Source of the DNA: Turicibacter sp. TJ11
GTDB taxonomy: Bacteria > Bacillota_I > Bacilli_A > MOL361 > Turicibacteraceae
Direction: 5' to 3'
Length of the DNA: 64,000 nucleotides
Assembly: GCF_021497505.1 (NCBI RefSeq)
Contig: NZ_CP069349.1
Coordinates: 1,141,861 to 1,205,860, forward strand
Positions 37,443 to 47,227 of the stretch are shown in pieces (the stretch's first letter is position 1; each line of letters opens with the position of its first letter). The position numbers and the translations under genes are program-made. Below the pieces are notes generated by a model. It saw nothing but the letters and a program-made list of their open reading frames with translations. It was not told where the DNA came from and did not search any database.

Positions 37443-39176
37443 CTAACAACCTAAATCAAACTGGCTGTAATATAGCTTGTGATAAAATCCTTCCTCTTGT
37501 AATAATTCATCGTGAGTTCCTTGTTCAATAACTTGGCCATGATTCATCACTAAAATTTGGTCGGCTTTTTGAATCGTTGAGAGTCGGTGCGCCACAACGA
37601 ATGTTGTGCGTCCTTGCATCATGTGATCAAAGGCTTCTTGAATTTGTCTTTCTGTTCGGGTATCAATCGATGATGTTGCCTCATCTAAAATTAACATTGG
37701 CGGTTTCAACAACATTATACGAGCAATGCATAGTAATTGCTTTTGACCTTGAGAAAGATTGCCTCCGTCTTCACTGACTAACGTATCATAGCCATTTTTT
37801 AATTGCATAATGAATTGGTGCGCGTGAGCATTTTTAGCCGCTTCAATAATCTCTTCCTCACTGGCGTCTTTCCCATAAGCAATATTTTCTCGAATGGTTC
37901 CATTAAATAGCCAAGAATCTTGTAAAACCATTCCATATAAACTTCTTAAATAGCTTCGATTCATGACTTTCGTATCTATTCCATCAATCAAAATATGACC
38001 ACTTTTAGGTTCATAAAATCGCATTAATAAGTTAATGAATGTCGTCTTTCCACATCCAGTCGGTCCCACAATGGCAATCATTTGTCCTGGCTTTGCTTCA
38101 ACCGTTAAATCTTCGATGAGTGGTTGATTCTCTTCATAAGAAAAGCATACATTTTGAATTTGAACATGACCCTTTACCTCTGTCACTGTTTGAGTGGATT
38201 CCCTTTCTACTTCACCACTCATGTCTAGTAGATTAAAAACTCTTGTGGCGCTTGCAAGCGCCGTTTGAAGCTCGGTAAAAACATTTGAAATATCATTAAA
38301 TGGTTTTGTGTATTGATTCGCATAACTTAAAAAACTCGATAAAGCACCGACACTCATATAGCCACCTATGACAAATAAAGATCCTGCAATACAAACACTT
38401 CCATAAACGATGCTATTAACTACTCGCGTACTTGGATTAACAAGGGCTCCTAAAAATTGAGACTTTAATCCACTCACATAAAGTCGTTGATTAATCTCTT
38501 CAAAAATCGCTTGATTTTCTAACTCATAACCAAAGGCTTTCACTAATTTTTGATTTCCAATCATCTCTTCTACATATCCACTTAACTCTCCTCTGACCGT
38601 TAGCTGTTCACCAAAATACTTATAAGTCTTCTTAGCAATGATCGTAGCAACAACCAAAGATAACGGGGTTAAAATAATGACGATCATCGCCACTGGGATA
38701 TTAATATAAATCATGAATCCAATCGTTCCTACAATGGTAGCTATTCCATTAAATAAATTCGTAAATCCCTGTAGTAAGCCATCCCCAATTAAATCAATAT
38801 CATTAATCATTCGACTTAATAAATCACCATGCGAATGAGCATCAATATAACGAAGAGGTAATGATGAATACTTATCAAATAATCGAATTCTTAAATCTCT
38901 TGTCATTGAATAAGTCACTAAGTTAGAAAATCGAACAACTAACCAACTAAATAATGACGTTAGCAAGACACTCATCATAATGACTATGATTTGATGAAAT
39001 AATAAATCAAATTCAACTAATCCTTGACCAACTAAGTAATCGATTCCCTGCCCAATTAAAATAGGAGTCAGTAAGGTAAAAATAATTTGTCCGATTGAAG
39101 AAAGTAACACTAAAAGTAAATACTTTAAATAAGGTCGGCTAAACGAGAGTAATCGTTTTAAGATTTGAGTATCCAT
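37443..39176 (-). CDS. ABC exporter half-transporter, catalytic partner (pair 3)
   Basis: 577 residues: membrane domain about 1-320, NBD with Walker A GPTGCGKTTFI, signature LSQGQKQLLCIARI, Walker B MLILDEATSSID and VAHRLSTI, all canonical. The frame is open to 39230, but the ATG at 39176 follows AAAGGAGGAATGTTA and overlaps the stop of the partner gene (TAATG). It forms the active half of a heterodimeric exporter. A LysR regulator is transcribed divergently upstream of the pair. Confidence 0.85.
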   Translation of the reverse strand: MDTQILKRLLSFSRPYLKYLLLVLLSSIGQIIFTLLTPILIGQGIDYLVGQGLVEFDLLFHQIIVIMMSVLLTSLFSWLVVRFSNLVTYSMTRDLRIRLFDKYSSLPLRYIDAHSHGDLLSRMINDIDLIGDGLLQGFTNLFNGIATIVGTIGFMIYINIPVAMIVIILTPLSLVVATIIAKKTYKYFGEQLTVRGELSGYVEEMIGNQKLVKAFGYELENQAIFEEINQRLYVSGLKSQFLGALVNPSTRVVNSIVYGSVCIAGSLFVIGGYMSVGALSSFLSYANQYTKPFNDISNVFTELQTALASATRVFNLLDMSGEVERESTQTVTEVKGHVQIQNVCFSYEENQPLIEDLTVEAKPGQMIAIVGPTGCGKTTFINLLMRFYEPKSGHILIDGIDTKVMNRSYLRSLYGMVLQDSWLFNGTIRENIAYGKDASEEEIIEAAKNAHAHQFIMQLKNGYDTLVSEDGGNLSQGQKQLLCIARIMLLKPPMLILDEATSSIDTRTERQIQEAFDHMMQGRTTFVVAHRLSTIQKADQILVMNHGQVIEQGTHDELLQEEGFYHKLYYSQFDLGC

Positions 39177-40876
39177 TAACATTCCTCCTTTGATAATTGA
39201 GAGGTTGCAATTTCTTGATAAACCGCGCACGTCTTCATTAATTGCTCATGATTTCCTATTCCAACTAGCTCACCATGATGAAGAACTAAAATTTGATCAG
39301 CATGCATCAAACTACTCACTCGTTGAGAAACAATAATCGTCGTTTGTTTTAACGTTGATAATGACTTTCTTAAAGCGGCATCCGTCACAAAATCTAAAGC
39401 ACTCGCACTATCATCAAGAATTAAAATTTCAGGCTTTTTCACTAATGCTCTTGCGATTGTTAAACGTTGTCGTTGACCACCTGATAAATTTTTTCCTCCT
39501 TGGTGAATATCCGTATAAATTCCCGCTTCTAGTTCATTAACAAATGTCGCTTGTGCGATCGCTAACGCTTCTTTAATTTCTTCATCAGAAGCATCTTTTT
39601 TACCCCAACAAAGATTTTGTTTAATCGTTCCTGTAAATAAAACAGCTTCTTGAGGTACCAATCCAATCATCTTTCTTAATGTCGGAATGGAATACTCCTC
39701 AATAGGTAGGCCCTTAATATAAATTTGCCCTTCTGTTTTTTCATAAAAACGCGCCATTAAGTTAATGAGTGTTGTTTTTCCTGAACCTGTTCCTCCAATA
39801 ATTCCAATGGTTTGTCCTGAATGAATTTCAAAGTTTAACTGTTTTAAGGCTTCTGCTTTTTGATAAGAGAAAGACACTTGATCAAACTGAATTAAACTCG
39901 CTTCATTTACACCAGCCGTTTGTTCTCCTCCATATATAGTTGGTTGGATTGCTAATACTTCTTCAACCCGTTTATAACTTGCACTTGCTTTATTAAAAAT
40001 AATAACGACATTAGCAAAAGCAAACATCGATAATAAAATTTGGTTCATGTAATTAATGAGCGCAATAATCTCACCTTGCGTAAGCGTCCCCTCGTTTACC
40101 TTAAAACCTCCAACAAACAGTATCAGAACAATCGCTAAATTCACAATAACATTCGTTGCTGGATTTAATAAAGCTGAAATCTTCCCTACCTTCACTTGCA
40201 TCTCTTTTTGTTCATCAGTCGCTTGGGCAAATCTATCTTTTTCTTGTTCTTGTTTTGAAAAGGAACGAATGACACGAATACCTGATAAATTTTCACGACA
40301 AACTAACGACACAGCATCCAACTGTTTTTGAATTTTTAGATATAACGGTAAAGATTTAGACATGACGAAATAGATCGTCAAAGCTAACAATGGAATACTC
40401 GTTAAGAAGATGAGTGCCATTTGAGGACTAATTTTAAACGCCATGATAAACGACCCAATGATGATGAAAGGTGATCTTGAAACTAAACGAATCGTCATGG
40501 CAACAGCTACTTGTAATTGATTCACATCATTTGTTAGACGTGTAATTAAAGATGGCGTTCCAATTTGATCAATCGTCTCATAATCATATCGATTCATGAC
40601 TTTAAACATATCATTTCTTAAATAGGTTCCAAATCCTTGAGATGTCTTAGATGCAAAATATTGACAAACTAAGGCGCAAAGATATCCGATAATGGCAAAT
40701 AAAAATAAAATTGCCCCCATCTTTAAAATATAAGATTGATTTTGATGTCTAATTCCATCATCAATCATCCGCGCTACCACTAATGGAACTAATAATTCAA
40801 AAAATGCTTCAATCATTTTGAATAAGAAACCAATCATTGCTTGAAACCGATAAGGCTTCAAATACGTTCTCCACAT
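39176..40876 (-). CDS. ABC exporter half-transporter, degenerate-site partner (pair 3)
   Basis: 566 residues. NBD: Walker A GGTGSGKTTLI, signature LSGGQRQRLTIARAL, Walker B ILILDDSASALD (Asp for catalytic Glu), VSQRVSSL at the H-loop (Gln for His). Clear ribosome site GGGAGGGAATAAG before ATG 40876. First gene of the pair, with translation coupled to the next. Closely parallels the degenerate halves of pairs 1 and 2 in this window. Substrate unknown. Confidence 0.85.
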   Translation of the reverse strand: MWRTYLKPYRFQAMIGFLFKMIEAFFELLVPLVVARMIDDGIRHQNQSYILKMGAILFLFAIIGYLCALVCQYFASKTSQGFGTYLRNDMFKVMNRYDYETIDQIGTPSLITRLTNDVNQLQVAVAMTIRLVSRSPFIIIGSFIMAFKISPQMALIFLTSIPLLALTIYFVMSKSLPLYLKIQKQLDAVSLVCRENLSGIRVIRSFSKQEQEKDRFAQATDEQKEMQVKVGKISALLNPATNVIVNLAIVLILFVGGFKVNEGTLTQGEIIALINYMNQILLSMFAFANVVIIFNKASASYKRVEEVLAIQPTIYGGEQTAGVNEASLIQFDQVSFSYQKAEALKQLNFEIHSGQTIGIIGGTGSGKTTLINLMARFYEKTEGQIYIKGLPIEEYSIPTLRKMIGLVPQEAVLFTGTIKQNLCWGKKDASDEEIKEALAIAQATFVNELEAGIYTDIHQGGKNLSGGQRQRLTIARALVKKPEILILDDSASALDFVTDAALRKSLSTLKQTTIIVSQRVSSLMHADQILVLHHGELVGIGNHEQLMKTCAVYQEIATSQLSKEEC

Positions 40877-41090
40877 CTTATTCCCTCCCTATTATCTAAA
40901 AACGAAAATATTTTCTTTACTACCTAGCCGGTTAATTAAGTAACGTCAGGCACTCGCTTGGGTTCATAAAAGATTTCATCCTTTTAGTCTACTACCAAGC
41001 CCTTCATTGTTTTATTATAGTCTATATGGTAATATATGTATAATATATATAAAATATAATGAGTATACTTTTTGGATATGGGAGAGAGTT

Positions 41091-41933
41091 ATGGAGATTA
41101 AACAAATGATCTATTTTAAAACAATTGTAGAAGAAGGTACGATTTCAAAGGCGGCACAAGTTCTTCATATGGCACAACCCCCCTTATCTATGCAACTCAA
41201 ACAACTCGAAGAGGAATTAGGCGTGCAATTAATGAAGCGTGGGCATCGAAAAGTGGAATTAACGCCTGCGGGTCGTCTTTTTTACAAACGAAGTCTTCAA
41301 ATTATTGCTTTAAGTGAAATGACTGTTCATGAACTCAAAGATACTCAACACGAAATGATCCGAATCGGCATCACCTCTTCTAATTCTGCCTTGGTTCAAG
41401 AATTAAAAGATTTTATTGTAACAAATACTCACTTATCTTTTCGAATTCATGAGGGCTCGACTTATGAGATCATCGATTTATTATTAGCCCATAATATTGA
41501 TGTTGGAATTGTTAGAACTCCCTTTGATCATAGTCAATTAGAAGTCTATGAATTAAGAAAAGAACCGATGATAGCCGTAGGAACTAACGAATATTTAAAT
41601 CAGTCTATGACGAAAATGAACGATTATAAAGAGGTTCCCCTCATTATCCATCAACGATATCTTCCCCTCATTACAGACTATTGCTTAAATCTTCAATTTA
41701 ATCCATTTATTAAAATGTCAAGTGATGATTGTCGGACTTCTCTGATTTGGGCACAACTTGGGTTAGGAGTCGCCATCATTCCAAAAAGTGCACTTCCGTT
41801 ATTAAATGATACTGATTTAACAGTCATCACTTTAGAAGATCAAGAGTTATATACCCATGTTGTTTTTATTACACGAAAACAAGAAAAACTCCATTCTAAA
41901 ACGCAAGAGCTGATTCAACAGTTCTTTAATTAG
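41091..41933 (+). CDS. LysR-family transcriptional regulator
   Basis: 280 residues. N-terminal winged HTH (MIYFKTIVEEGTISKAAQVL, then MAQPPLSMQLKQLEEELG), then a short two-lobed effector domain ending in GVAIIPKSALPLL. The frame is open to 41007, but ATG 41091 follows GGGAGAGAGTT and begins the domain. LysR proteins usually regulate the divergent gene: here the ABC exporter pair 3, with a 214-base very AT-rich shared region (TATATGGTAATATATG near 41030). Confidence 0.88.
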   Translation: MEIKQMIYFKTIVEEGTISKAAQVLHMAQPPLSMQLKQLEEELGVQLMKRGHRKVELTPAGRLFYKRSLQIIALSEMTVHELKDTQHEMIRIGITSSNSALVQELKDFIVTNTHLSFRIHEGSTYEIIDLLLAHNIDVGIVRTPFDHSQLEVYELRKEPMIAVGTNEYLNQSMTKMNDYKEVPLIIHQRYLPLITDYCLNLQFNPFIKMSSDDCRTSLIWAQLGLGVAIIPKSALPLLNDTDLTVITLEDQELYTHVVFITRKQEKLHSKTQELIQQFFN

Positions 41934-42090
41934 ATTTTATTTTAGAAAAGTGTTCATTGCTAATGAAATAATAGTTCACACCAATCAATAAATACCCTCT
42001 TAAAGTGCAAACGAATGACAAAATAAAAAAGACATAGCTCATTTTCTCCCATGTCTCTTGTCATCTTAAATGATTAATGAAAATAAATCT

Positions 42091-42603
42091 CTAATACGCA
42101 AGCTCTGTTTTTGTCCATTGACGAAAAAAATTAATATCCCGAATCGTTCCATCTGAATTTAAAATTCCCAAATAAACGCCATCGTTTTTCCCCACACTCC
42201 AAATCGCATTTGCTGTATTATCTTTTGTGGTAATGTTTGAATCTTTAATGAACTGAACAAAAATATCTTTTCCAATTCCAAATGTTTCAGTGACATAAGC
42301 TACTAAATAAATATCGATCGCACTGGCTCCTAGCTCAATAGGATCTTTTCTTAGAAGATGTTCTTTAATGATTTGCGGCCAATCTTCTTGATAACTTTCT
42401 AAAATTAAATCTTGTATTTCATTTAAGCAATAGGCTTTATAACAACGTTTTTCCCATTGTCTTAACAATGTTTGATCTCCATTAACTTCGACTAAATGAA
42501 CTAACATCTTTTTAAGTCCACACAACATTGGAATAACTTTATCATCTAGTTGACGCCCTTGTAAGTGATTAGGTAAAATAATTTTTAAATTTTCATCTCT
42601 CAT
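42091..42603 (-). CDS. Hypothetical protein
   Basis: 170 residues, soluble, probably helical with a C-terminal beta part (AIWSVGKNDGVYLGILNSDG). No family recognised. ATG 42603 is preceded by GGGGGGGTGAA; the ATG at 42624 has no such site. A weak GACAT/ATGTC hairpin at about 42031-42056 may end the transcript. Confidence 0.55.
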   Translation of the reverse strand: MRDENLKIILPNHLQGRQLDDKVIPMLCGLKKMLVHLVEVNGDQTLLRQWEKRCYKAYCLNEIQDLILESYQEDWPQIIKEHLLRKDPIELGASAIDIYLVAYVTETFGIGKDIFVQFIKDSNITTKDNTANAIWSVGKNDGVYLGILNSDGTIRDINFFRQWTKTELAY

Positions 42604-42730
42604 TTCACCCCCCCATTTTTGCAAACCCTTTCTTCATTTTTCACGTCTATTATAGGACCCTTGATTAAGTATTGCAACCAGTCATCCCAAATATTTTTAA
42701 ACTAGAAGATAAACATTCTCTTTTCTCAAC

Positions 42731-42785
42731 AAAAAAAAGAGCCTTTATCTAATGTCCAATATATGACATCAGGCTCTTTTTTTGT
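42731..42785. terminator. Long hairpin terminator, orphan
   Basis: AAAAAAAGAGCCT (from 42732) pairs with AGGCTCTTTTTTT (42771-42783), with an inner ATGTC/TGACAT stem (42752-42767). It lies between two minus-strand genes, 200 bases past the phosphoesterase; no gene ends directly next to it, so it may serve readthrough from either side. Confidence 0.7.
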
Positions 42786-42992
42786 TCTTAATTTTACAAA
42801 AAATTATAAGTTTAATGAATAACAAGAGATTTCTCTAAGAAATGAGCGGTTACATGTTAATACTCTCAAACTCCTACTTGACTAAATTTACTTATTAGAA
42901 ATTTGATTGATATAAGCAGGTTTTAAAAAACTTCTGATCTGTACGGACTAAATTTAGGTTAAAAATTTTTTAATATAAAACAAAATCCATTC

Positions 42993-43853
42993 TTATTTAC
43001 TTTTGAGTATGACTTCAACTATCTCTGGCCTGTTGTTTATTCTAAGCGGAATTGGATTATTCCCTAGTCCTCTACTGACAACCATGACTGAGTTTTCTTT
43101 GCGAAATAATCCTCCATCATATTCGGGGAAAAATCCCTCCGCTGAAAGAATCCCACCGATCACTGGCAAACGGATCATTCCCCCATGAGTGTCACCACAG
43201 AATATTAAATCTGCTCCCCATTTTGTATAATCATCAAAATAAGTGGGTCTATGTGACAGTAAAATAGTTACTTCTTCTTTATTTGACTGCCCCAATCGTT
43301 TGTCAATCTGGATGTCTCCTGATAAATGTTCTTTCAATCCGTATACATTAATGGTTGCATCTTGTCGTGTAATTGTTACTTGCTCATCATTTAAAACAGT
43401 CACACCAAACTGACTTAGTTTTTCTTCGTAATCTTCTTTTGTTCCGTCTATTTGATACTTATTTCGATCCTCGTAATATAAACCTTCTTCGTGCTCACCC
43501 GTTACATAGTAGATCGGATACTGTTGATTAAGACTTTCAACCAACTTAATTAAAACATCTCCGTTCGTTGATACCTCTCTCGTATTCGTTAACATATCAC
43601 CTGTCATAACAATGATATCTGGTTTAATTTGATTAATTCTTTCTATTAACCTTTCATTTTCATATCCAAATTCCTGATTATGCAAATCAGATAGCTGTAC
43701 AATCTTATATCCATCAAATTCTTTTGGTAAATCATCTAACTGAATCACATGAGTCGTAACAGAAATCCAGTTCAGTTGTAAAAAATAATAAATTACTGCC
43801 AATGTGACAATTATTAAAGTCCATCCCATGATTTTTCTACGTTTTTCAATCAT
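42993..43853 (-). CDS. Membrane-anchored metallophosphoesterase (YkuE/YaeI-like)
   Basis: 286 residues. One N-terminal helix (about 9-27), then a calcineurin-like domain: QLSDLHNQEFG, MTGDMLTN, YYVTGEHEEG, TILLSHRP and FCGDTHGG. These supply the usual Asp/His metal ligands, except that the GNHE motif reads GEHE: the Asn ligand is Glu. Relatives hydrolyse phosphodiester or pyrophosphate bonds of lipids or nucleotides at the membrane. AAGGGGAAAGTA precedes the ATG. An IS630 copy sits directly upstream and may have separated it from its former promoter. Confidence 0.8.
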   Translation of the reverse strand: MIEKRRKIMGWTLIIVTLAVIYYFLQLNWISVTTHVIQLDDLPKEFDGYKIVQLSDLHNQEFGYENERLIERINQIKPDIIVMTGDMLTNTREVSTNGDVLIKLVESLNQQYPIYYVTGEHEEGLYYEDRNKYQIDGTKEDYEEKLSQFGVTVLNDEQVTITRQDATINVYGLKEHLSGDIQIDKRLGQSNKEEVTILLSHRPTYFDDYTKWGADLIFCGDTHGGMIRLPVIGGILSAEGFFPEYDGGLFRKENSVMVVSRGLGNNPIPLRINNRPEIVEVILKSK

Positions 43854-43908
43854 TACTTTCCCCTTAGTTTTACAAAATTTATAATCTATATAGAAACAGA
43901 TAAGTTTT

Positions 43909-44442
43909 TCACATTTTTTCGCAGAGTCTTTGGATCACTTCCGAAGGTCTTTCATTGATATGTTGAATAAATCCTTGAACAGCGTTTCTAATCTCATTTA
44001 TATTTTTATAAAAGACGTTATGAATCACAGATTGTTTTAACCATTTCCATAATCCTTCAATTAAGTTTAATTCTGGACTATATGGTGGTAAAAAGATTAA
44101 CCTTAATCTATTTTTGTGTTCGTTTAAAAAAGGTTGGATGAGTTTAGCGTGATGAATTCTTGCGTTATCTAAAATCATGACAATCTTTCCCGTTGGATAT
44201 TGTTTCAGTACTTTTTTGAGGAATTCTAAAAAGATATCTGCTGTATAACGTTCTTCCTCCTGGACATAAACATGACCTGTCTCATAGTTAAGGATTCCTA
44301 TTAATTTGACACTTTTATTATTTCCGTAAGTAGGAATAATCCGTTGTTTTCCTTTAGGAAACCAATTGTTGACTAATGATTGATAATCTCTGATAGAACT
44401 TTCATCTTGAAACAATAAATGATCAATCTCTCCACGAATCAA
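43909..44442 (-). CDS. IS630 transposase, C-terminal frame (DDE part)
   Basis: 177 residues with the DDE catalytic centre: LLFQDESSIRD (first Asp), KIVMILDNARIHHAK (second Asp) and LIFLPPYSPELNLIEGLWKW (final Glu). In phase with the HTH frame only after a +1 shift at the A6 run. Its stop codon lies in the left inverted repeat. All catalytic residues are intact, so the element may still be active if the shift occurs. Confidence 0.88.
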   Translation of the reverse strand: MIRGEIDHLLFQDESSIRDYQSLVNNWFPKGKQRIIPTYGNNKSVKLIGILNYETGHVYVQEEERYTADIFLEFLKKVLKQYPTGKIVMILDNARIHHAKLIQPFLNEHKNRLRLIFLPPYSPELNLIEGLWKWLKQSVIHNVFYKNINEIRNAVQGFIQHINERPSEVIQRLCEKM

Positions 44443-44941
44443 AATTTTTTAATTGTTCAAATTCCTGTTTAAATCCCTCTTGTTTTTCTTGACTAGCTCT
44501 CGCTAATGAGTAAGTCGGGCGTGTGTAGCTAAAACCTAAGCGTAACAACATGTCACGCATTCCCCCTTTAGAGAATGAAATTCCAAAGGTTTGCTTCACC
44601 CAGATGCATAATAGCTTACAATCCCAAGTCATGTACGGTTCAATCCCAACATCAGCGGGCGTTTTATGGATGAGAGTATGGATTAACTCAGCTTCTTGCT
44701 CAGGTGAAAGTTTCTTCGGGCAGCCTGATTTTGGGCGTGGGTTTAATCCCTCAAGTCCATATTTTTTATAATTTCTAACATGTGTTCCGATGGTCTGAGC
44801 AGTAAAGGGAACTATCCTAGCGATTTCTACATTTTTATATCCTTGTAAGTGTAAATAGATGACTTGATAACGAGTATAAAGTTGTTTCGATGATGTTTCA
44901 CGCATCGCTGTTTCAATTAATTTTAATTCTGTCTGATTCAT
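44423..44941 (-). CDS. IS630 transposase, N-terminal frame (HTH part)
   Basis: 172 residues. Two helix-turn-helix regions: YKNVEIARIVPFTAQTIGTH, and the second near residues 85-125 with GIEPYMTWDCKLLCIWVKQT. It binds the inverted repeats. The frame ends 20 bases inside the next frame. At an A6 run (about 44445-44450) a +1 shift, or loss of one A by polymerase slippage, would join it to the catalytic part, as used by some IS630 elements. Confidence 0.85.
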   Translation of the reverse strand: MNQTELKLIETAMRETSSKQLYTRYQVIYLHLQGYKNVEIARIVPFTAQTIGTHVRNYKKYGLEGLNPRPKSGCPKKLSPEQEAELIHTLIHKTPADVGIEPYMTWDCKLLCIWVKQTFGISFSKGGMRDMLLRLGFSYTRPTYSLARASQEKQEGFKQEFEQLKNFDSWRD

Positions 44942-45254
44942 AGTTGCCCCAATTTCTATCCTAAAATGTATGTTTAATATCTACTATTTTAACATACATT
45001 TTAACGAATTTTGACCACAAGTATTTGAATTAAAAAACTATGAAATACATTTCTGTTTCTATATATTATATAACAAGTAACGATTCAAATTCAAATATTT
45101 GGAAAATTATAATCTGACTTTTTATCTCTAATTATAAACTTACCTTTCATAGTAGCGAACCATACAACGATTTACGATATGATTATTTTTTTCATTTACA
45201 TAAAACCATCCCAGGTGGTTTTGTCTTTCTCATACTAACAGAATAAAACCCTCA

Positions 45255-45281
45255 ATAAAAAAAGACCAAAAAATTGGTCTT
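45255..45281 (-). terminator. Terminator of the molybdenum cofactor operon
   Basis: AAGACCAA (45262-45269) and TTGGTCTT (45274-45281); on the minus strand followed by TTTTTTTATTG. It lies six bases past the MOSC gene stop. Confidence 0.85.
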
Positions 45282-45286
45282 CATTA

Positions 45287-45727
45287 TTAATTAGCTTCTT
45301 CAATTAATACACATTCGTCATTTACTTTAATTTTTCCACCTTTTAAAACGCGCGTGAAAATTCCGTTTTTAGGCATGATACATTGTCCCACACGATAATA
45401 GATGGCACAACGTGTATGACACTCTTTCCCAATTTGTGTTACTTCTAATTCAACTTCTCCGATTTTAATTTTTTGTCCAACTGGTAATTCATTTAATTTA
45501 ATGCCTGAAACGACTAAGTTTTCACCGAAGGCCCCAAAACCAACATTAGCTCCCTTGCTATTGAAATCTTCAATTTTCTCAAGTGCTAATAAGCTCACTT
45601 GACGATGCCACTTTCCAGCATGTGCGTCCCCTTCGATTCCGAAGTTTTCAATTAATGTTGCCTCTTCTACCATATATTTAGCTGTTCCTTTTTTTTCACT
45701 TGTACAGATTGCGATCACTTGACTCAT
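45287..45727 (-). CDS. MOSC-domain protein
   Basis: 146 residues forming a single MOSC domain: GIEGDAHAGKWHRQVSLLA, GFGAFGENLVV, and a conserved cysteine in GKECHTRCAIYY. MOSC domains bind molybdenum cofactor or move sulfur to it. Small stand-alone versions are common at the end of Moco operons. ATG 45727 follows GGAGGATAAAG, four bases after moaA; the upstream TTG at 45742 overlaps moaA. Last gene of the operon. Confidence 0.88.
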   Translation of the reverse strand: MSQVIAICTSEKKGTAKYMVEEATLIENFGIEGDAHAGKWHRQVSLLALEKIEDFNSKGANVGFGAFGENLVVSGIKLNELPVGQKIKIGEVELEVTQIGKECHTRCAIYYRVGQCIMPKNGIFTRVLKGGKIKVNDECVLIEEAN

Positions 45728-45731
45728 ATCT

Positions 45732-46703
45732 TTATCCTCCAATTTGATTCATTAACTTTATTTCTTCATTTTTGTCTTTTTGATTAAAGAGATGTTTTTC
45801 AGGCTTTTCATAAATGTTTTGAGAGATCAGCTGAACTAATGCTTCATCACTGATTCCCTCACGAAGCTTATCTTTTAAATTCACTCCGAATCTAAAATGT
45901 AAACACTGTTTTAAAAAACCATCAGCTGTAATACGAATTCGATTACAATCTTGACAAAAACAGTTCGAAACCGCACTAATAAAGCCAACCCGCCCTACTG
46001 CATTAGCTACTTGAATATATTCTGCAGGTCCACCCTTTTTAACGCGTCCACTTTCTTTAATCTCTAAGTGATTTGATTTAATTAAATCTAAAATTTTAGC
46101 ATTAGATACACCTTTATGTTTTTTTCCAATCCCAATTGGCATTAATTCAATAAAACGAACATCAATCGGATGAGTTAAGGTTAAGTTAACGAAGTCTAAA
46201 ATTTCATCATCATTAACCCCTTCCATCAAAACCGTATTGATTTTAACTTTTAACTGATACTTTAAACATTCCTCAATAAATTGTAAAACATCTGATAAAT
46301 TCCCTCGACGAGTAATTTGTTTAAAGCGATCTTCTTTTAATGTATCTAAGCTAATGTTGACTCCTTTTAATCCATGCTTTGCAAACAGATGGACTTGATC
46401 GGCCATAAGCGTCCCATTCGTTGTCATATAGATTTCATCGATACCCTCAATGTCATTTAACTGTTTAATGAGTTCATCAACTTTAGGGCGTGCTAACGGT
46501 TCTCCACCCGTTAATCTTATTTTTTTAATTCCTAATTTAGCCGAAGCTTTTACCACTCTAATAATTTCTTCATTCGTCATTAAATGACTATTTTTTAAAA
46601 AGTCTTGCTCTTTATCTTCCATGCAATAAACACAACGTAAATTACATTTATCAGTAATGGAAAGTCTTAAATAGTCAATATCTCTATTATATCGATCTCT
46701 CAT
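45732..46703 (-). CDS. moaA: GTP 3',8-cyclase MoaA (radical SAM)
   Basis: 323 residues, full length. The radical-SAM cluster motif CNLRCVYC is near residue 20; the second Fe-S cluster uses CFCQDCNRIR and C of FLKQCLHF; the protein ends in the typical Gly-Gly. With MoaC it converts GTP to cyclic pyranopterin monophosphate, the first step of molybdopterin synthesis. It starts one base after the moaC stop and is followed four bases later by the MOSC gene. Confidence 0.95.
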   Translation of the reverse strand: MRDRYNRDIDYLRLSITDKCNLRCVYCMEDKEQDFLKNSHLMTNEEIIRVVKASAKLGIKKIRLTGGEPLARPKVDELIKQLNDIEGIDEIYMTTNGTLMADQVHLFAKHGLKGVNISLDTLKEDRFKQITRRGNLSDVLQFIEECLKYQLKVKINTVLMEGVNDDEILDFVNLTLTHPIDVRFIELMPIGIGKKHKGVSNAKILDLIKSNHLEIKESGRVKKGGPAEYIQVANAVGRVGFISAVSNCFCQDCNRIRITADGFLKQCLHFRFGVNLKDKLREGISDEALVQLISQNIYEKPEKHLFNQKDKNEEIKLMNQIGG

Positions 46704-46704
46704 T

Positions 46705-47202
46705 TTATTCGTTTAACTCCTCTTCAAAGAAGTTAAACTCACCACTTTTCCCGCCTGTTTTTTTCAATAAATGGGTTCCTTCAATGACCATACGTTTATC
46801 AACCGCTTTACACATATCATAAATCGTCAACGCAGCTACTGTAGCAGCAGTTAAAGCTTCCATTTCAACTCCTGTTTTATCAACGATTTTTACGGTTGCT
46901 GTAATATGGATCGCACATTCTTCATGATCGATTTCAAAGTCAACTTGGCAGTTAGAAATCATAAGAGGGTGACACATTGGAATTAAGTTAGACGTTTGCT
47001 TACTTGCCATAATTCCTGCAACACGCGCGACCCCTAAGACATCACCTTTACCAATTTTACCGGCTTCAATTAAAGCTAATGTCTCTTGGCTAACTTTAAT
47101 TTTAGAAACGGCAGTCGCCACGCGTGCTGTTTCTTGCTTATTTGATACATCTACCATTTGTGCATTTCCATTATGATCAAAGTGAGTTAATTTATTTTCC
47201 AT
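46705..47202 (-). CDS. moaC: Cyclic pyranopterin monophosphate synthase MoaC
   Basis: 165 residues. [51 protein letters not shown] and GGKSG are the conserved MoaC blocks, including the catalytic Lys of DMCKAVDK. It completes the ring rearrangement begun by MoaA. The frame is open to 47268, but ATG 47202 follows GGATAGGAGA and matches family length. Confidence 0.95.
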   Translation of the reverse strand: MENKLTHFDHNGNAQMVDVSNKQETARVATAVSKIKVSQETLALIEAGKIGKGDVLGVARVAGIMASKQTSNLIPMCHPLMISNCQVDFEIDHEECAIHITATVKIVDKTGVEMEALTAATVAALTIYDMCKAVDKRMVIEGTHLLKKTGGKSGEFNFFEEELNE

Positions 47203-47227
47203 TTTCGTTTCTCCTATCCTGTTTAAA

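Larger units (their letters stand above)
43887..45065 (-). mobile_element. IS630-family insertion sequence, complete with inverted repeats
   Basis: The ends are inverted repeats: TATATAGAAACAGA at 43887-43900, and its complement at 45052-45065. Similarity continues inward for about 30 bases (TTTCA then a T-run). Outer bases are TA, the known IS630 target. The element of about 1.18 kb holds two overlapping transposase frames. An internal palindrome, AAAATGTATGTT/AACATACATTTT (44963-44974/44991-45002), precedes the first frame and may dampen outside transcription. Confidence 0.85.

Noticed and set aside
45202-45222. AAAACCA/TGGTTTT hairpin as an IS200-type end
   Set aside because: No second end or element sequence nearby; the short stem is more likely a terminator or chance.
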